Assembly (NCBI GenBank): GCA_947396885.1
Contig: OX377202.1
Coordinates: 107,774,221-107,838,220 of the forward strand
Origin: Heligmosomoides polygyrus polygyrus
Taxonomy: Eukaryota > Nematoda > Chromadorea > Rhabditida > Heligmosomidae
DNA: 64,000 bases
Direction: 5' to 3'
The position numbers and the translations under genes were made by a program. Below are positions 20,512-31,389 of this stretch, one piece after another; the stretch's first letter is position 1; each line of letters begins with the position of its first letter. Under the pieces are notes generated by a model. It saw only the letters and a program-made list of their open reading frames with translations. It made no database searches and had not been told where the DNA came from.

Positions 20512-20931
20512 CATGCTGACGACCCGAAGTCGGCCTGTTTTGGTATGATGACGACCCATGGTCATCCTGTTTCTGAAAACGGATGATGTTCTCGTTTTGG
20601 TACGGGGCCGCAATCTTCTGTTCAGTTGTTGATGTGAAACCTTCTTGCAATCTCCTCTGGTCGAAGTCCTCCGCCGACGAGGTGTGCGATGATAGTTCGA
20701 TGAGAAGATGGATGCAAAACTTGTCGAGCGTTCATCCGGCAGATGTGAAAACTGCTCATGAACACATGTTGTAACTCTCCTATCAAACGTCTGTTATATT
20801 GTTGTAGTGACAGCAATCTGTTCGCAGAAACCACTCTCACAATATCGCGGACCATACTTAATAGCGACCCTGTAATAGTGGATGAGGTTCCATAGGGTTT
20901 CTGGCAACTTTGCATTTATACTTAAGGACCA
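20512..20931 (+). repeat. Unit U fragment, left part, with maT HTH on minus strand
   Basis: This matches about 35000-35395 of unit U copy b. On the minus strand (about 20630-20720) it encodes SHRTIIAHLVGGGLRPEEIA then RRFHINN, the helix-turn-helix of the maT transposase, in better condition than in copies b-d. The fragment stops at CTTAAG and resumes at 22209 after a minisatellite block. Confidence 0.65.
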
Positions 20932-21003
20932 GACGTTCAACGGCCTGCCGGCCGCCAAACGTCTCCAGACGTTCAACGGCCTGCCGGCCGCCAAACGTCT
21001 GGT
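20926..21003. repeat. Tandem duplication of a 36-bp hairpin unit
   Basis: The unit CCAGACGTTCAACGGCCTGC followed by CGGCCGCCAAACGTCT occurs twice head to tail. Its ends (AGACGTT/AACGTCT) and centre (GCCGGC) pair, so each unit can fold. Confidence 0.85.
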
Positions 21004-21127
21004 TGGGGCTTCGCCCCAAACCCGGAGTATAGAACACCCCGAACGTCTTCTTCTCCTCTTTAGGCCTTCTTTCATTCATTAAAAAACTGGTTTTGCTATA
21101 TAGAATGGTATAGCGGAATAGGACAAA

Positions 21128-21725
21128 GCAGGCCCACCACTTTCACTGGACCCCCATTAACTGGTCCCTTATCACTGGTTTCCCTTTATTGTCAGCCCAT
21201 TTCCGGTTCACCCTTCACTGGTCCCCCTCCCCTTCGTCGGTCCCTACTACTGCAACCACCTTCACTGGACCTCCCTTTGTCCCCTCTTCGCTGGTTATCC
21301 TATCCTTCACCGATCCCCATTACTGGTCCCACCCTCACTGGTCCCCTTTTAACTCATCAACCCTTTTCCGGTCCCCCTTCACTGGCCCCTTCCCCGCCCC
21401 CCCCCCCACTACCTCACCGGTGCCCATTGCTGGTCCCTTCCTCAGCGGTCCCCCTTCACCTGGTCCCCTCTTCACTGGTCAACATTCTACCGTCCCCCTT
21501 TCACCGGACCCCTCCCCTGCTTCACCGGTCCACCCTTCACTGGACCACTCCCCCCCCCCCTTCACCGGTCCCCTTCGCTGCTTCCCCCCCCCCCCTTACC
21601 GACCCCATTGCTGGTCTCACCTTCACTGGTCCCTCCTTTATTGGTCAACCCTTTACCGCTCCCCCCTACTGGAACCCCATCCTTCACCGGTCCCCAATTA
21701 CTGGTCCCACCTTCACTGGTATCAC
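21128..21725. repeat. CT-rich minisatellite (CACTGGTCCC type)
   Basis: Irregular repeats of TTCACTGGTCCC with variants (CACCGGTCCC, TTACTGGTCCC) and C runs up to ten bases. The apparent 181- and 161-codon proline-rich frames here are by-products of the repeat. Confidence 0.85.
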
Positions 21726-22130
21726 GTCGTCTGAATCCGGAATCCTCGCGCGACAGCGGTGACACCTCTTCTAAACCCGGTGGTCTGTTGAACAACGTCA
21801 GTGACATGTGTTCTCAACCCGAACGTGCTTTGCGCGACATCGGTGACACGTCGTCTGAATTTGGAAGGCCCTTCGCGACATTGGTGACACCACTTCTAAA
21901 CCCAGGCACCTGATGAACGACGGCGGTGGCACCTCTTATGAACCCGGACGTCTGTTGAACGACGTCGGTGACACCTTTTCTGAATTCGGACGCCTGTAGA
22001 ACGACGTCGGTGACATGTGAGTACGAAAGCCCTTTGCGCGACATCGGTGACACGCCTTCTGACCCTCTCGACCTGACATGGGTGACACATGGTCTGAACC
22101 CGGACGCCTGTTACTCGACGTCTAGGATAG
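21726..22130. repeat. Degenerate minisatellite (GACATCGGTGACAC type)
   Basis: About ten irregular copies of a unit containing GACGTCGGTGACACCTCTTC and GAACCCGGACG, in units of roughly 36-70 bp with many substitutions. It follows directly after the CT-rich array. Confidence 0.8.
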
Positions 22131-22137
22131 GAAAGGC

Positions 22138-22193
22138 CAGACGGATAGGCAGACGGACGGACAGACGGACGGACGGACAGACGGACGGACAAC
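22138..22193. repeat. GACGGACA microsatellite
   Basis: A run of GACGGACAGACGGACG-type 4- and 8-mers ending the minisatellite block, immediately before unit U resumes. Confidence 0.9.
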
Positions 22194-22208
22194 CGCTTAC
22201 TCTTTTAT

Positions 22209-22440
22209 ATATAGTAGGATGATCTGTTATCAATGTTCAGTGAAATGAACTTTGTGCTTCTTATAGTGTTTGCGGTCATCTCTTCACTTTTGTTCACGCA
22301 TTAAAAATGTTCATCGCCACACCGACGCGTAATGGCACCGCAATTACGAACGCTAAAATATTGTACTGAATATCAATTCGTCACCGCTGTGAACTTCGTC
22401 TCTATCTTTTCCCAATTGTGGTAGTGAGTTACCACGCCGC
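22209..22440 (+). repeat. Unit U fragment, right part
   Basis: It resumes the match of 20512-20931 to unit U at GGATGATCTGTTATCAATG and continues through CTTATAGTGTTTGCGGTC to GAGTTACCACGCCG (compare 48915-49145). Confidence 0.65.
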
Positions 22441-22853
22441 CTGTTATCTTATGTTCGATGTCCGTATACTGCTTCGCATACATTCTCAATACCACCGTGC
22501 TCCGAGCAGTATATCTGACCGAACAAGTATGTCTCACTTGCTCCATGGCGATCAGGTTGAGGAGACACTTGGTGGGATAACTTCTTATTGATTTGGTCCC
22601 TTCCAGGCTCTGAAGAAGGTGAACTCGTCTTTCTCAAGGCCTGAAAGAAGCTCGAAATGTTTGGTTCTGCATAGTTCATTGGGTCAGAAACGTCGCGTCT
22701 ACCTTTACACGAACAACATGCCCTTAAGAGTGTTAAGAAGAAAGGCCACATCTGCCCCCAATCAATTCACTGATATCCCACCGGCGCCAAGAAACCGGCT
22801 CAGCAACGATTTGACGACGCTGTCTGCGCAGGCATGTAGAAGGGCTGTCACAG
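22441..22853 (+). other. Exon-like segment with 5' splice site, unassigned
   Basis: A frame from 22619 (MNSSFSRPERSSKC...) ends in RNRLSNDLTTLSAQACRRAV then TG at CACAG/GTAATCC (exon end 22853). The GTAAT donor is retained in unit U copies c, d and g although their coding part is degraded. No domain is recognised. It may be the remnant of a second spliced gene in unit U. Confidence 0.25.
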
Positions 22854-23464
22854 GTAATCCGGGAATTTTCTTGATGACTGGATATTATTGGCACTGCACC
22901 GCTTGATTTGTTTTTTTCATAGGATGATTGTACATTCGTGTCACAGATTGTTTGTTGATGTTTTTAACGTTGTTTACGCTAGAGTTCCGTCTATGCCTTC
23001 ACAAACCAATAAATAATAAGTCGATCTACTATTCTCCCTACCATGCCACACAGCATCTGACAAACCACCTTATTTTACAAATAACACAACTGTCTAACAT
23101 GCATTGATTATTCTAGGCAGCATTACATAGAAATTTCCTGCCTGATCATGCGAATTCTTCTAACGAAGTTGCTAACGGCTTGCCTTATAGTGACCACTTC
23201 AACATGCCGGATGTTATTTTTAAAGTAAACATCACAACTGCGTACAATCGTTAAACTGGTCAATTAGAAAGGGTGGAAAACAAAACAGAACGCGTCTGTA
23301 ATACCCTTCCAAACCGTACAATCTGACGCTGATTGTGTCTCATACATTGCACAATCGTTGCACTGTACGATCAAAAAGGGTTGAAATTGAAACGAAAAGA
23401 ATTTGCAATTCCCCTCCGAAGCGAAGATTTTGACCCTGATTACTTGTCATAAAATTTCAATAAG

Positions 23465-23700
23465 AAACGAGCGCGTGTAGCGCAGTAGGACGATGTGCTG
23501 GCTGTCACGTGCAACCGATACCAGGTTCTTGCCTGGAATATATAAGGCGCTGACTTGTTTGACTGGGCAACGCTGCTCATTGTATGGCGAAACACGCACT
23601 CAAATCACTCTATCCCGTAGAACGGTCCCATAGAAGTAGAATGCGTGGCACATCCCAAAAGGAAGTGACCAGCGCCGTCCTTTATCCTTTATCCTCTAAG
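23465..23700 (+). mobile_element. tRNA-derived SINE copy (unit U copy e)
   Basis: The head GCGCGTGTAGCGCAGTAGG fits a Pol III A box and CAGGTTCTTGCC lies at the B-box position. The tail ends TCCTTTATCCTTTATCC. The same SINE is cleanly delimited at 60963-61266. Confidence 0.65.
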
Positions 23701-24060
23701 AAACTAATCGAATGCGTAGCTGCGATAAATCAGCTGTGTTTTCAACAAGGTTGATTCAAGCAGTTGGCGTCTTCCAAAACGTCGAGTAATATTATAATGA
23801 GTGCATAGTATTTCATTCATCTTTTGTATGCCAACACTAAAGATGTAGTAACATGTGTTGTTTTGCTGAACTGAGGTTTAATAAGTCCGTAAATAATTAG
23901 TTTAATTTTCATTTTGTTGAGTTTAACAATAATAAGCATAATAATAATAAAGAATTTCTTTGTAACCATTAATTCAAAGATTATATTGCAGCTTAAACAA
24001 CACATCTCAAAACTTCTCAGACATCAGAAGCTGGTGTGGAATACTTGTCGGCCTTGCAGT

Positions 24061-24830
24061 TCATCTCAGAAAAACACTCACAACCTCGTGTTTGCCGTTC
24101 TTCTTACCGTAGCTGCAACCGAACTCGGAGGTGCTCCCCTTCTGTAACCAGCAAATATTACAAGGCATTTCAACAACCACTTTAGGTAGGTTACGCGCTT
24201 TCACCTTTCCAGCTGCATCCTTCATAGTTGTAGCAGCCAAGCCCATGATCTCTTAACGTTCACAGTTACACCACGTCGGAAGCTTTTGACAGGCCTGCTT
24301 ATTACCTTGTATATTATTCCTTTTCGTATGCGTTGTTCAGCTTGTCGGAATAAGTACAAATTCTTGCACCAGAAACTACAAGAGCACCTTATGAATGTTG
24401 TGCGGAAGAGAGGTCCTCTACCATCACTTGGTTTTACTTCGCGCAGGGCAGGATCCCGAATCATCAAATCAGCCATGGTTTCTGCAGGACACACGTACTT
24501 CTGAATACTCGGAGTATCAGTGTAAAAATGTTTTCACAGGTTTTGAAATGAACTCAACCACGAGGCACGCGACAATTTAAGAGAAGGGAACCACAACAAC
24601 TTGTTGAACTATTCTGCTAAAGGTGAGTTGGAACGGTGTAGATGAAGTCAACTTTAAATCACATTTTTTTAAACTCACAAGTGATGGGAGTACATCTTTT
24701 AGAGAGTCGTGGGAAAAGAGTTTCAACAGAAACTCTAATTTGAGATCTTCTCTGAATTTGTCCTGCAGGTGCGTGCAGTTGGGCCACTCTGTGACAGGAT
24801 TCCCTTTAGCCGCATCAGTTACGCATCAGT
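24061..24830 (-). pseudogene. U gene copy e, degenerate
   Basis: The terminal exon 24061-24141 (81 nt, KGSTSEFGCSYGKKNGKHEV then VSVFLR, stop) and the 63-bp GT-AG intron (24142-24204) are intact, but the second Cys of the GC...C pattern is Ser. Upstream are AATTMKDAAGK and a frame 24222-24494 (MADLMIRDPALREVKPSDG...), with a deletion joining them. The 171-nt exon is truncated near 24830. Confidence 0.5.
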
Positions 24831-25122
24831 TAGTAAAAAAAGGAGAAAAGGCAACTTTTTATCTTTCCCTCGAAGCCCTCAGGCTTCTCGTTATTTCCCA
24901 AAAAGGTAGCATCGCTTTGCTCTGCCAGAATGTTTATTCGTTTGTCATCTGGGAACCATTTTTGAAAGCTCTCCTTTTCATCAACAAGACCATGTCACTT
25001 CTTTCACGTAGAGAACCTCTACTACTCATCTCATTAGAGCCTCATACTTCACTTAAGGAGAAGGCTCTTTATGTGGTTATCTGACGGCTAATTTTGTAAG
25101 GATTTTTTGCATTCGCTTAATA

Positions 25123-25437
25123 TTGAAACTTTCCAGAGGAAATGATCAAATAACACTCAGCAGGACAACTGCACTCCAAGGCAAGGCTATTACAAAACTT
25201 GTTTGTGAAACCCGCTGCGCTCCCTTATATATCCAACGACAGAAGCTCTATTCCTTCTGTTCAATAATGATTGGATTTCTGCAGACAATAATGTTTGGAT
25301 TTCTGTATGACAGCGTGCATAGAGCGTTTGGTCACGCATTCCAGAAGGTCGAGAACTGCCCCGTGCAGGCTTTGCATCCAAAACTGCACAGCTGCACTAA
25401 ATTACAAACTCAGTCTAAGATATTGAATGGAATCTAG
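25123..25437 (+). other. Diverged copy of the unit U 100-codon frame
   Basis: It begins MKLSRGNDQITLSRTTALQG and keeps CSIMIGFLQ and MFGFL in register with copies at 33.77, 39.46 and 47.29 kb. An internal duplication (GGATTTCTGCAGACAATAATG) is present. Reality as a gene is doubtful. Confidence 0.25.
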
Positions 25438-25440
25438 GCT

Positions 25441-26050
25441 CCTCAACATCTTGCAGGCACTTCTCTTAGTCAGAAGTTTACCTCAAGTCACATCACTTCA
25501 TACTTCATACTGTATTTTATGTCACTCGCCATTAAACGTACGTAAAAAAGTAAGTACGGACGAGTTTTTGGAGGCTATAGAACCGTATGGCGCTGCGGGA
25601 AGTAATGGGAAGAAAGCAACGGGATTCTGTACTTACCCATCACCGTGCACGAAAGTGGCGTGATATAGCTCTGGAGACATCAGCTCAACGTCACCTTCCT
25701 ATTTCGGGCTGTTGTCCCGGGCCCGTGTGCATACCTCGCCCCGACGCACCTGGTCGAGAAATGGGGAAGAAGTACTTCTGCAATGCACGCCAGGCTGGGG
25801 CTACAGTACTGCGGGGCTCTAGCGGGAAACTGCGTCCTCCTACTCGGAGGTAGGGAGAATTCGGACTGGGGCAGAGACGTGTTGCTGTTAAGGCGATGTT
25901 TTCAGCATATGCCTCCACATAAGAGCAACATAGGAGGGACAAAAAGACGACGTCGCCAATTTTTTGGTTATATGCGATGCTCATTGAGGTCATTTTTAAG
26001 CAGCAGTGCTTAGCATATGATGAGTTTGACCTTCTGTCATTCATTAAGTA
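25441..26050. other. Region without recognised gene
   Basis: Frames of 88 and 117 codons overlap on opposite strands. Neither shows a domain or splice support. Confidence 0.3.
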
Positions 26051-26762
26051 CTAGGTTGTCACATAAGTTCTGACGCGTTGCTTCCTTCGACTTTTTCATC
26101 ATTTCTTTAATTTCAACGCAGTACTTCTCTGCCGTGATGGATTCACCGGGAGGGAGGAAGCTGTGGTGAATAATTCCCAGCGAACACCACCATACTCTCA
26201 CCATTACTTTCTTTTGGTGCAATTCCGGCTTCGCAAAAACTATGGGGCTCTCATCGCTGTCCACCCACTGTACCGATCGTCGCCTGTTGTCGTACATTAT
26301 CCATTTTTCGTCACAGGTTACGATGCGATCAAGGAATGGGTCCGTTTCGTTCCGTAGAAGCAGTGCGGACGAGACCTCATATCGTCGGTTTCTTCGCTCC
26401 TCAGACAGCTCGTGAGGCACCCATCTTTCCAGCTTTTTGGTCGTTCCAATTTCCTTCAGATGCCGGGCAGCTGTGTTGTGAATGACGCCAAGAACCTTTG
26501 CTATCTCCCTGGTACCTTTGTGTGGATCCTCCTCTACCACATCTCTCAGCTTGTCCTCGTCAACATCACTATGCCTCCCACGACCTTCATGTTCTTCCAA
26601 GCTCTCACCTCCATTCCGGAACTTCTGATACCAACGATACGCCGTCCAAATTGTGGAACATCCTTGACCGAATGCGGCGTTGATCTTCTCGCCCGCCTCC
26701 ATAGCTGCAGTGCCCAGCTTGAATTCATACAAGTAAATGCCTCGGATTACCCTTTTGTCCAT
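26037..26762 (-). pseudogene. Mariner (DD34D) transposase, C-terminally deleted
   Basis: It starts MDKRVIRGIYLYEFKLG, the usual mariner N-terminus, directly after TTTTTTGCAG, which could be a 3' splice site of a 5' intron. The paired helix-turn-helix domain covers residues about 1-110 (HLKEIGTTKKLERWVPHELS linker). The catalytic part has TCDEKWIMYDN with the first Asp and SPIVFAKPELHQKKVM, then WWCSLGIIHHSFLPPGESIT then AEKYC. After EIKEMMKK the frame jumps to the terminal repeat and stops, so the HDNARPH and SPDLxPxD blocks are lost. The 241 codons are otherwise open, which suggests a recent deletion. Confidence 0.85.
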
Positions 26763-26945
26763 CTGCAAAAAAGTCAATAAAAATCTAAAGTTTTCCCACT
26801 TTTACATAGAAAATTTGGTACTCACCAGTAGAGCAAAGTTTGCGCTTCTAAACGATATGCCACATGTTACGGTTTGTTCTTGATCAAACGCGTAAAGACG
26901 CGCCAAAAAATGGCGCGAGCCAGTGCCATTTAATTCGTTACAACC
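26054..26945 (-). mobile_element. Mariner element, internally deleted, TA-flanked
   Basis: It is bounded by TA at 26052-26053 and 26946-26947. The ends read GGTTGTCACATAAGTTC (left) and GGTTGTAACGAATTAAATGG (right, complemented). At 892 bp it is shorter than the usual about 1.3 kb of mariners because the part encoding the second and third catalytic residues is missing. Confidence 0.75.
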
Positions 26946-27061
26946 TAATAGTTGTATAAAAGTTAAAAACTGTTTTGTAGCGCTTGTCTCTCTTTATAAA
27001 ACTAGATATACTGATTCTAAAAAGTCGTGAAATCGCATCGTTTTTGGTGCTGAACCAAACC

Positions 27062-28112
27062 ATGGAAAATATGTAGGTCCGTGTAATAATGCTCCATGAG
27101 TTCAAGCTTGGCTGCAGTGTGAGCGAGGCAACTCAAAACATCAAGGTGGCAGAGGAAGATGACTCCGCTAAAGAACGCACCCTGCGCAGTTGGTGCCAGA
27201 AGTTCCGTGCTGAAGGCGTGGACCTCGAAGTCAAGGACCGTTCAAGACGGCCACCACCTTTAAAAGAAAGAGTGGAAGCAGATCCACGTCGAACTGTGTG
27301 TGAGAATGGTAAGGAACTTGGACTCAGTCATACATCCATTTCGAGGCACCTGGATGCTATAGGCAAGGTGGAAAAGCTAAATAAGTGAGTGTCCCACGAA
27401 CTCAATGAGGAGCAGCGGAGGTGTCACTTGGAGACCTGTTCTTCGCTCATTATAAGGAACGAGTACGATCCGTTTCTCGATTGCGTATTTGCAAGGGTCC
27501 AAAGAAGATCAGCGCAATGGCTGCATAAGGAAGAACCACTGAAACACTTCCCCAAACCTAGTCTTCATCCGTCGAAGGGCATGCCCACTCTCTGGTGGAC
27601 TGCAACTGGTATTATCCACTACGACTTCTTGAAGTCTGGTGAACCATCACGGCGGAGAGGTACTGTCGCGAATTAGACATAGTTCATCAAAAGTTACTTT
27701 AAATACGTCTTGCACCGGTGAATCGAAGAGGACCGATCCTTCTTCACGACAACGCCCATCCGCATGTCTCGCATCTGACCATCCGAAAATTGAATCAGTT
27801 GAGGTATGAAGTTTTCCTGCATACCGCTATTCACCAGACTTAGCCCCGACGGACTTTCAATTTTTCAAACATCTTGACGGCTTCCTCAAGAAGAAAACTT
27901 TTCCAATGAAGCAGGATTCAAATTGCCTTTAAGTGTTTTATTGTTTCTAAAAATTAAGTTTTCTTCCGAAATGGGAATATTGCGCTTGCATATCGTTGGC
28001 AGAAGTGTATTGGTTGTAACTGTTCTTACTTTCATTGATAAAATTTATTCTCTGCTGAGATGTTTCACTGTAAATTTGCCGTCGAAAGTCGAGCAAAACT
28101 TATGTGACAACC
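27062..28112 (+). pseudogene. Mariner (DD34D) transposase and element, frameshifted
   Basis: In order: HTH domain (VIMLHEFKLGCSVSEATQN; HTSISRHLDAIGKVEKLNK; then a TGA in place of Trp), SHELNEEQRRCHLETCSSL, and the region of the first catalytic block, which is deleted (CVFARVQRRSAQWL). Then come WWTATGIIHYDFLKSGE, LLHDNAHPHVSHLTIRKLNQ and SPDLAPTDFQFFKHLDGF in broken frames. The right end ACTTATGTGACAACC at 28112 is followed by TA and matches the repeat of the neighbouring mariner. A left terminal repeat was not found. The hookworm mariner bandit belongs to this group, but identity cannot be judged here. Confidence 0.75.
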
Positions 28113-28439
28113 TAATAAAACAGGTACTTTCTGGGGGTCTTTTAAACAGTGTTCAAATGTGGAGGATTTTTTCCTTGGTTTTTGAGAATAAGAATCACCT
28201 ACTGGGGCTAATGGTTGGACAACTCGTATTTATGTATTGTATGCGGGGAAAGCAAAGTCTAGCTAGGTTGCTTTTGTGCTTGGGGCTTCATTTACTGAAA
28301 TGCATATTTTCCGAAAACTTGGGTTAAACAATTAATACTTTCAAGGCTGAATGTTGGATGGACGTTTTATCCTCAAATTTTTACTGTGGAGTTATGGTTT
28401 CTCTCTGCACAGTTGTGTCCTTTCGAAGCTGTCCTCATG

Positions 28440-29086
28440 AAAGCTAAAAAGTAATCATCATCACCATCTTCATCATCATCATCATCTTCTTCAGTAGCGT
28501 TTGCCCTGCTTGGTATCAGGGTCCGCTCTTCTGGTCTGGTGACGCCACTTCTCCCGATCAAGCGCTGGTCGGGATGGACACCAGCTAACTTCAAGTCCAT
28601 ATGCAACGTATCTAGCCAACGTTGTTTCATACGTCCTCTGGGCCGTTTTCCAGAGACTTCAATATTCAGGCCAACCTTACATACTCTGTCGTCGTTAGCG
28701 CGAAGGACGTGGCCATACCATCGTAGACGTGCTTCGCGCAACTTGTCAGCTATCGAGGCGACACCGAACCTTTGTCGCATGGTTTCATTGCGAACGCGGT
28801 CCAATCGCGTTACTCCAGCCGTCCACTTTAGCATTTTCGTCTCCATTACACTGAGGCGGCTTTCAATTTCCTTCGTCACGGGCCAGCACTCAGCACCGTA
28901 CGTCGCTACTGGGCGGACGACTGCTCTATACACCTTTGACTTGAGGTACTCAGGTATTGTCTTGTCGCAAAGCACCCCAGTCAACGAACGCCATTTGGAC
29001 CACACTGCACTCACACGTGCGTTCACTTCCAACTTTAGACTGCCATCGGACGTGACTGTTGATCCAAGATACTTAAAAGATGTCAC
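28440..29086 (-). pseudogene. RT thumb and C-terminal region of RTE-like element
   Basis: It continues the RT: RVTSFKYLGSTVTSDGSLKL, VYRAVVRPVATYGAECWPVT, LRWYGHVLRANDDRVCK and SGKRPRGRMKQRWLDTLHMD. The Asp/Glu-rich end after SRANAT (EEDDDDDEDGDDD) is only the translated GAT microsatellite tail, and the frame beyond 28441 is host DNA. Confidence 0.8.
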
Positions 29087-29705
29087 TCGTGAAAGCTCAG
29101 ACCATTGATCTTAATGGATCCATGCTCATTCATATCCGTCGTCAAGTATTAGCTATTAGCTTGAGTCCGAACAATGCTAAGCGATCGCACAATGCCTGTG
29201 CCTGTCGCTCGAGCCATGCTTTGTCTTCGCACGCAAGCATGACGTCATCGGCATACAGCAACGCCCAAGGAGCTGCCCTTTGGAGATCGTGTATAATTGC
29301 ATCCATGACGATCACGAAGAGCAGTGCGGAGAGCGGAGATCCCTGGTGCACTCCGACAGAGATTGGAAACTCCATCGAGGTGCCCGCTGGTGCTGGCACT
29401 CGGCTTATTGGGCACGAGTAGAGGATGCGCACCCACTCAATAAGCTCTTCAGGGATACCATGTCGTCGCAACGCGTACCACATCACTTCCCGCGGAACGC
29501 AGTCGAAGGCCTTCTCCAAGTCCAGGAAGGCGAAATGCACCGGATTCTGTTTCTCGTGGTGCTTCTCCAGCAGAAGACGAACGGCGTGTATGGCATCAAC
29601 CGTCCCACAGCCGACAACGAAACCGCACTGATTATTGGAAAGCTGAACGACATCCCAAATACGTCCATCGACAATTCGCTCGAAGGTTTTCATGGTGTGC
29701 GAAAG
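28456..29705 (-). mobile_element. 5'-truncated RTE-like retrotransposon with 15-bp target-site duplication
   Basis: AAGCTAAAAAGTAAT stands at 28441-28455 and 29706-29720. On the minus strand the element starts inside the RT (MKTFERIVDGRIWDVVQLSN) and ends in a GAT/ATG trinucleotide tail (28456-28500), the simple-repeat 3' end common in RTE elements. The clean 15-bp duplication shows target-primed insertion. It lies just past the right end of the previous mariner. Confidence 0.9.
29142..29693 (-). pseudogene. RT palm of RTE-like element
   Basis: A 183-codon frame with the RT blocks LSNNQCGFVVGCGTVDAIHA, FAFLDLEKAFDCVPREVMW (first catalytic Asp), GVHQGSPLSALLFVIVMD and the YADDVMLACEDK box, running to LFGLKLIANT. 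A frame change then leads through TDMNEHGSIKING to the downstream frame at 29086. The RT signature is intact, but the fingers upstream are missing by truncation. Confidence 0.85.
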
Positions 29706-29720
29706 AAGCTAAAAAGTAAT

Positions 29721-30125
29721 ACACATGTCAAATTGTTTGAAAGGCTTATATTACCTGCTGCGAGCACATAAACCGGCATAAACTTCGTTCGGGCAACATC
29801 GTTAATTGTCGAATGGAGCCGAGGGAAAATGCTTGCAAATGCTTGTCTGACTCCCTGCCCCATCTCGGTCAACTAGTTTATATATGCCCTTATCTATCTA
29901 ACAAACAAAACTTTGTCTTATTCCATACGACGCGCAGGTAATGACTTGCTTAACTCAGCACCACCGCGTATCTCAGTGGTCATTGTTACAAGCTGATTTC
30001 CAAAACGCGTAAAAACAAAGGAGAAAATTAATAAATGGAAAGTGAACAAATTACAAGCGTATATAGTGCAACACAATAGCGTTTTAATGGACTTCAAAGC
30101 AAACACAACACATAGTTCTAAATAT
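29721..30125. other. Region without recognised gene
   Basis: AT-rich host sequence between the RTE-like insertion and the next mariner. No coding signal. Confidence 0.3.
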
Positions 30126-31387
30126 CAGGTTGACAACTAAATTCGTCGACTCTCAACCATCTTCAACAAATATGTTTATTAACAAATAACTAGCAACAAT
30201 CTTTAACAAAAGTAAGATCTTGGAACGCACAACTGCTTTCCAATTATCAGGTAGCTGGTCGATCCCATGGCTGTAGAATGCTTCTGCTTTTAAAGCCAAG
30301 AAGCCCTGGAGGTGCATTTTGACCTGATCCACTTTGAAGAATCGTCTTCCAGCTAAGGAGTGCTGCAGTGAACGAAAAAGATGGTAGCCACTAGGGGCAC
30401 CGTCTGGCTTGTAAATAGGATGATTGAAGACTCTCAGCTAAGGTCTTCGATTTTTTTAAGAGACCGGTTCGCGATGTGTTCTGGCGTTGTCCCGCTGAAG
30501 GATAATGCCACTCCTGAAGAGCTGTCGGAATCTATTCTGGCAGAGTTCAGCCTGCAATCGGGCAAGCTGTGTAGAGTACACTTCGACATCAATGCTGGAG
30601 CCGCTCTCGATGAGTTCCCAGAAGATAACACCTTCCTGAAACCACCAAACGAAGAGCATCACCTTCTTCTGGTGAGGTCAGGCCTAGGCGTTGGCAGTGG
30701 CAACTGTTTTGCTCTAAGCCACTGATTAGAACGCCGACGATTATCCAGTGGAATCCACTTTTTTATCACAAGTTACCAGTCTGTGAAGAAACGGTCCTGC
30801 TAGCGACGATTCGGCAGTTCTTTCGCGGCATCCACACGCTTCTTCCTCTGCGAAAGGGTCAAGTCGTAAGGCACCCATTTACCGAGTCTTACACAGAAGC
30901 CAACGCTGTGTAGAATCTTTTCAATAAAGGTATGTGAGCACTTAAACATACGCGTTGTCAAGCTCGGATTTCTTTCGATGGTGCTAATTACAGTTCGACG
31001 ATCAAGGGAATCGGCGTCATCGCTTGTCTTCAATTTCAACGTTGCCTTCACGGAACTTCCTGAACCATTTGAACACTCGTTGTCGATCGTTGGACAACTT
31101 CATTTCCTGCTGCTGCGCATATGTTCTGCCGGGCTTCCGTTGCAGAGTGGTCAAGCTGGTACTCATGAAGAAGGCGATCGCGAATGTTGACTCTGTGTCT
31201 TTTCATTTCGGACTGAAATAATTTCCACTAAATCAGAATGGCAGGACAGCAAAAGTAGTTTCGGGAAGTGAAGGCCAAACCGTTTCAAACAATTGAAAGA
31301 ACCACAGAATTGACGCACAAATAACCTGATCATCTCTGCTAGAAGAAATGACTGCAAATGAGTCCACGAATTTAGTTGCCATCCTAA
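30126..31387 (-). mobile_element. Mariner element of canonical length, degenerate, TA-flanked
   Basis: The ends TCAGGTTGACAACTAAATTC (left) and TTAGGATGGCAACTAAATTC (right, complemented) are flanked by TA at 30124-30125 and 31388-31389. Its length of 1,262 bp is typical of a full mariner. The transposase is on the minus strand. Confidence 0.8.
30160..31205 (-). pseudogene. Mariner transposase, multiple frameshifts
   Basis: The ATG at 31205-31203 opens MKRHRVNIRDRLLHEYQLDH, the N-terminal HTH. Fragments continue in other frames: KWFRKFREGNVEIEDKR, then STIERNPSLTTRMFKCSHTF and GKWVPYDLTLSQRKKRVDAA. Next come GVIFWELIESGSSIDVEVYS and ILQRDNARTHREPV (second catalytic Asp in RDNARTH). The third block PDGAPSGYHLFRSLQHSL has Gly where the last Asp is expected. 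It ends with ALKAEAFYSHGIDQLPDNW and a stop near 30165. The segment with the first catalytic block is missing. Inactive. Confidence 0.75.
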
Positions 31388-31389
31388 TA

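Larger units (their letters stand above)
22840..25440 (+). repeat. Unit U copy e
   Basis: It runs parallel to copies c and d: GTAATCCGGGAATTT (22854), the TTATTTTACAAATAACACAA segment (23070), SINE (about 23465-23700), U gene on minus (24061-24800) and the 100-codon frame (25123). It lacks the about 280-bp retroposon found in c, d and g near 36975, and it lacks the maT and RTE parts. It is clearly diverged from them, so it is an older copy. Confidence 0.75.

Noticed and set aside
21189..21762. Proline-rich, collagen- or mucin-like proteins of 161-181 codons
   Set aside because: They are translations of the CT-rich CACTGGTCCC minisatellite in two frames. No frame is favoured and there is no start or splice context.
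21726..22193. CRISPR-like array
   Set aside because: The repeats are irregular, without unique spacers of constant length, and the context is eukaryotic. It is a minisatellite.
28539..29108. 189-codon plus-strand protein and 29280-29771
   Set aside because: They are shadows of the minus-strand RTE-like RT, whose motifs are clear.
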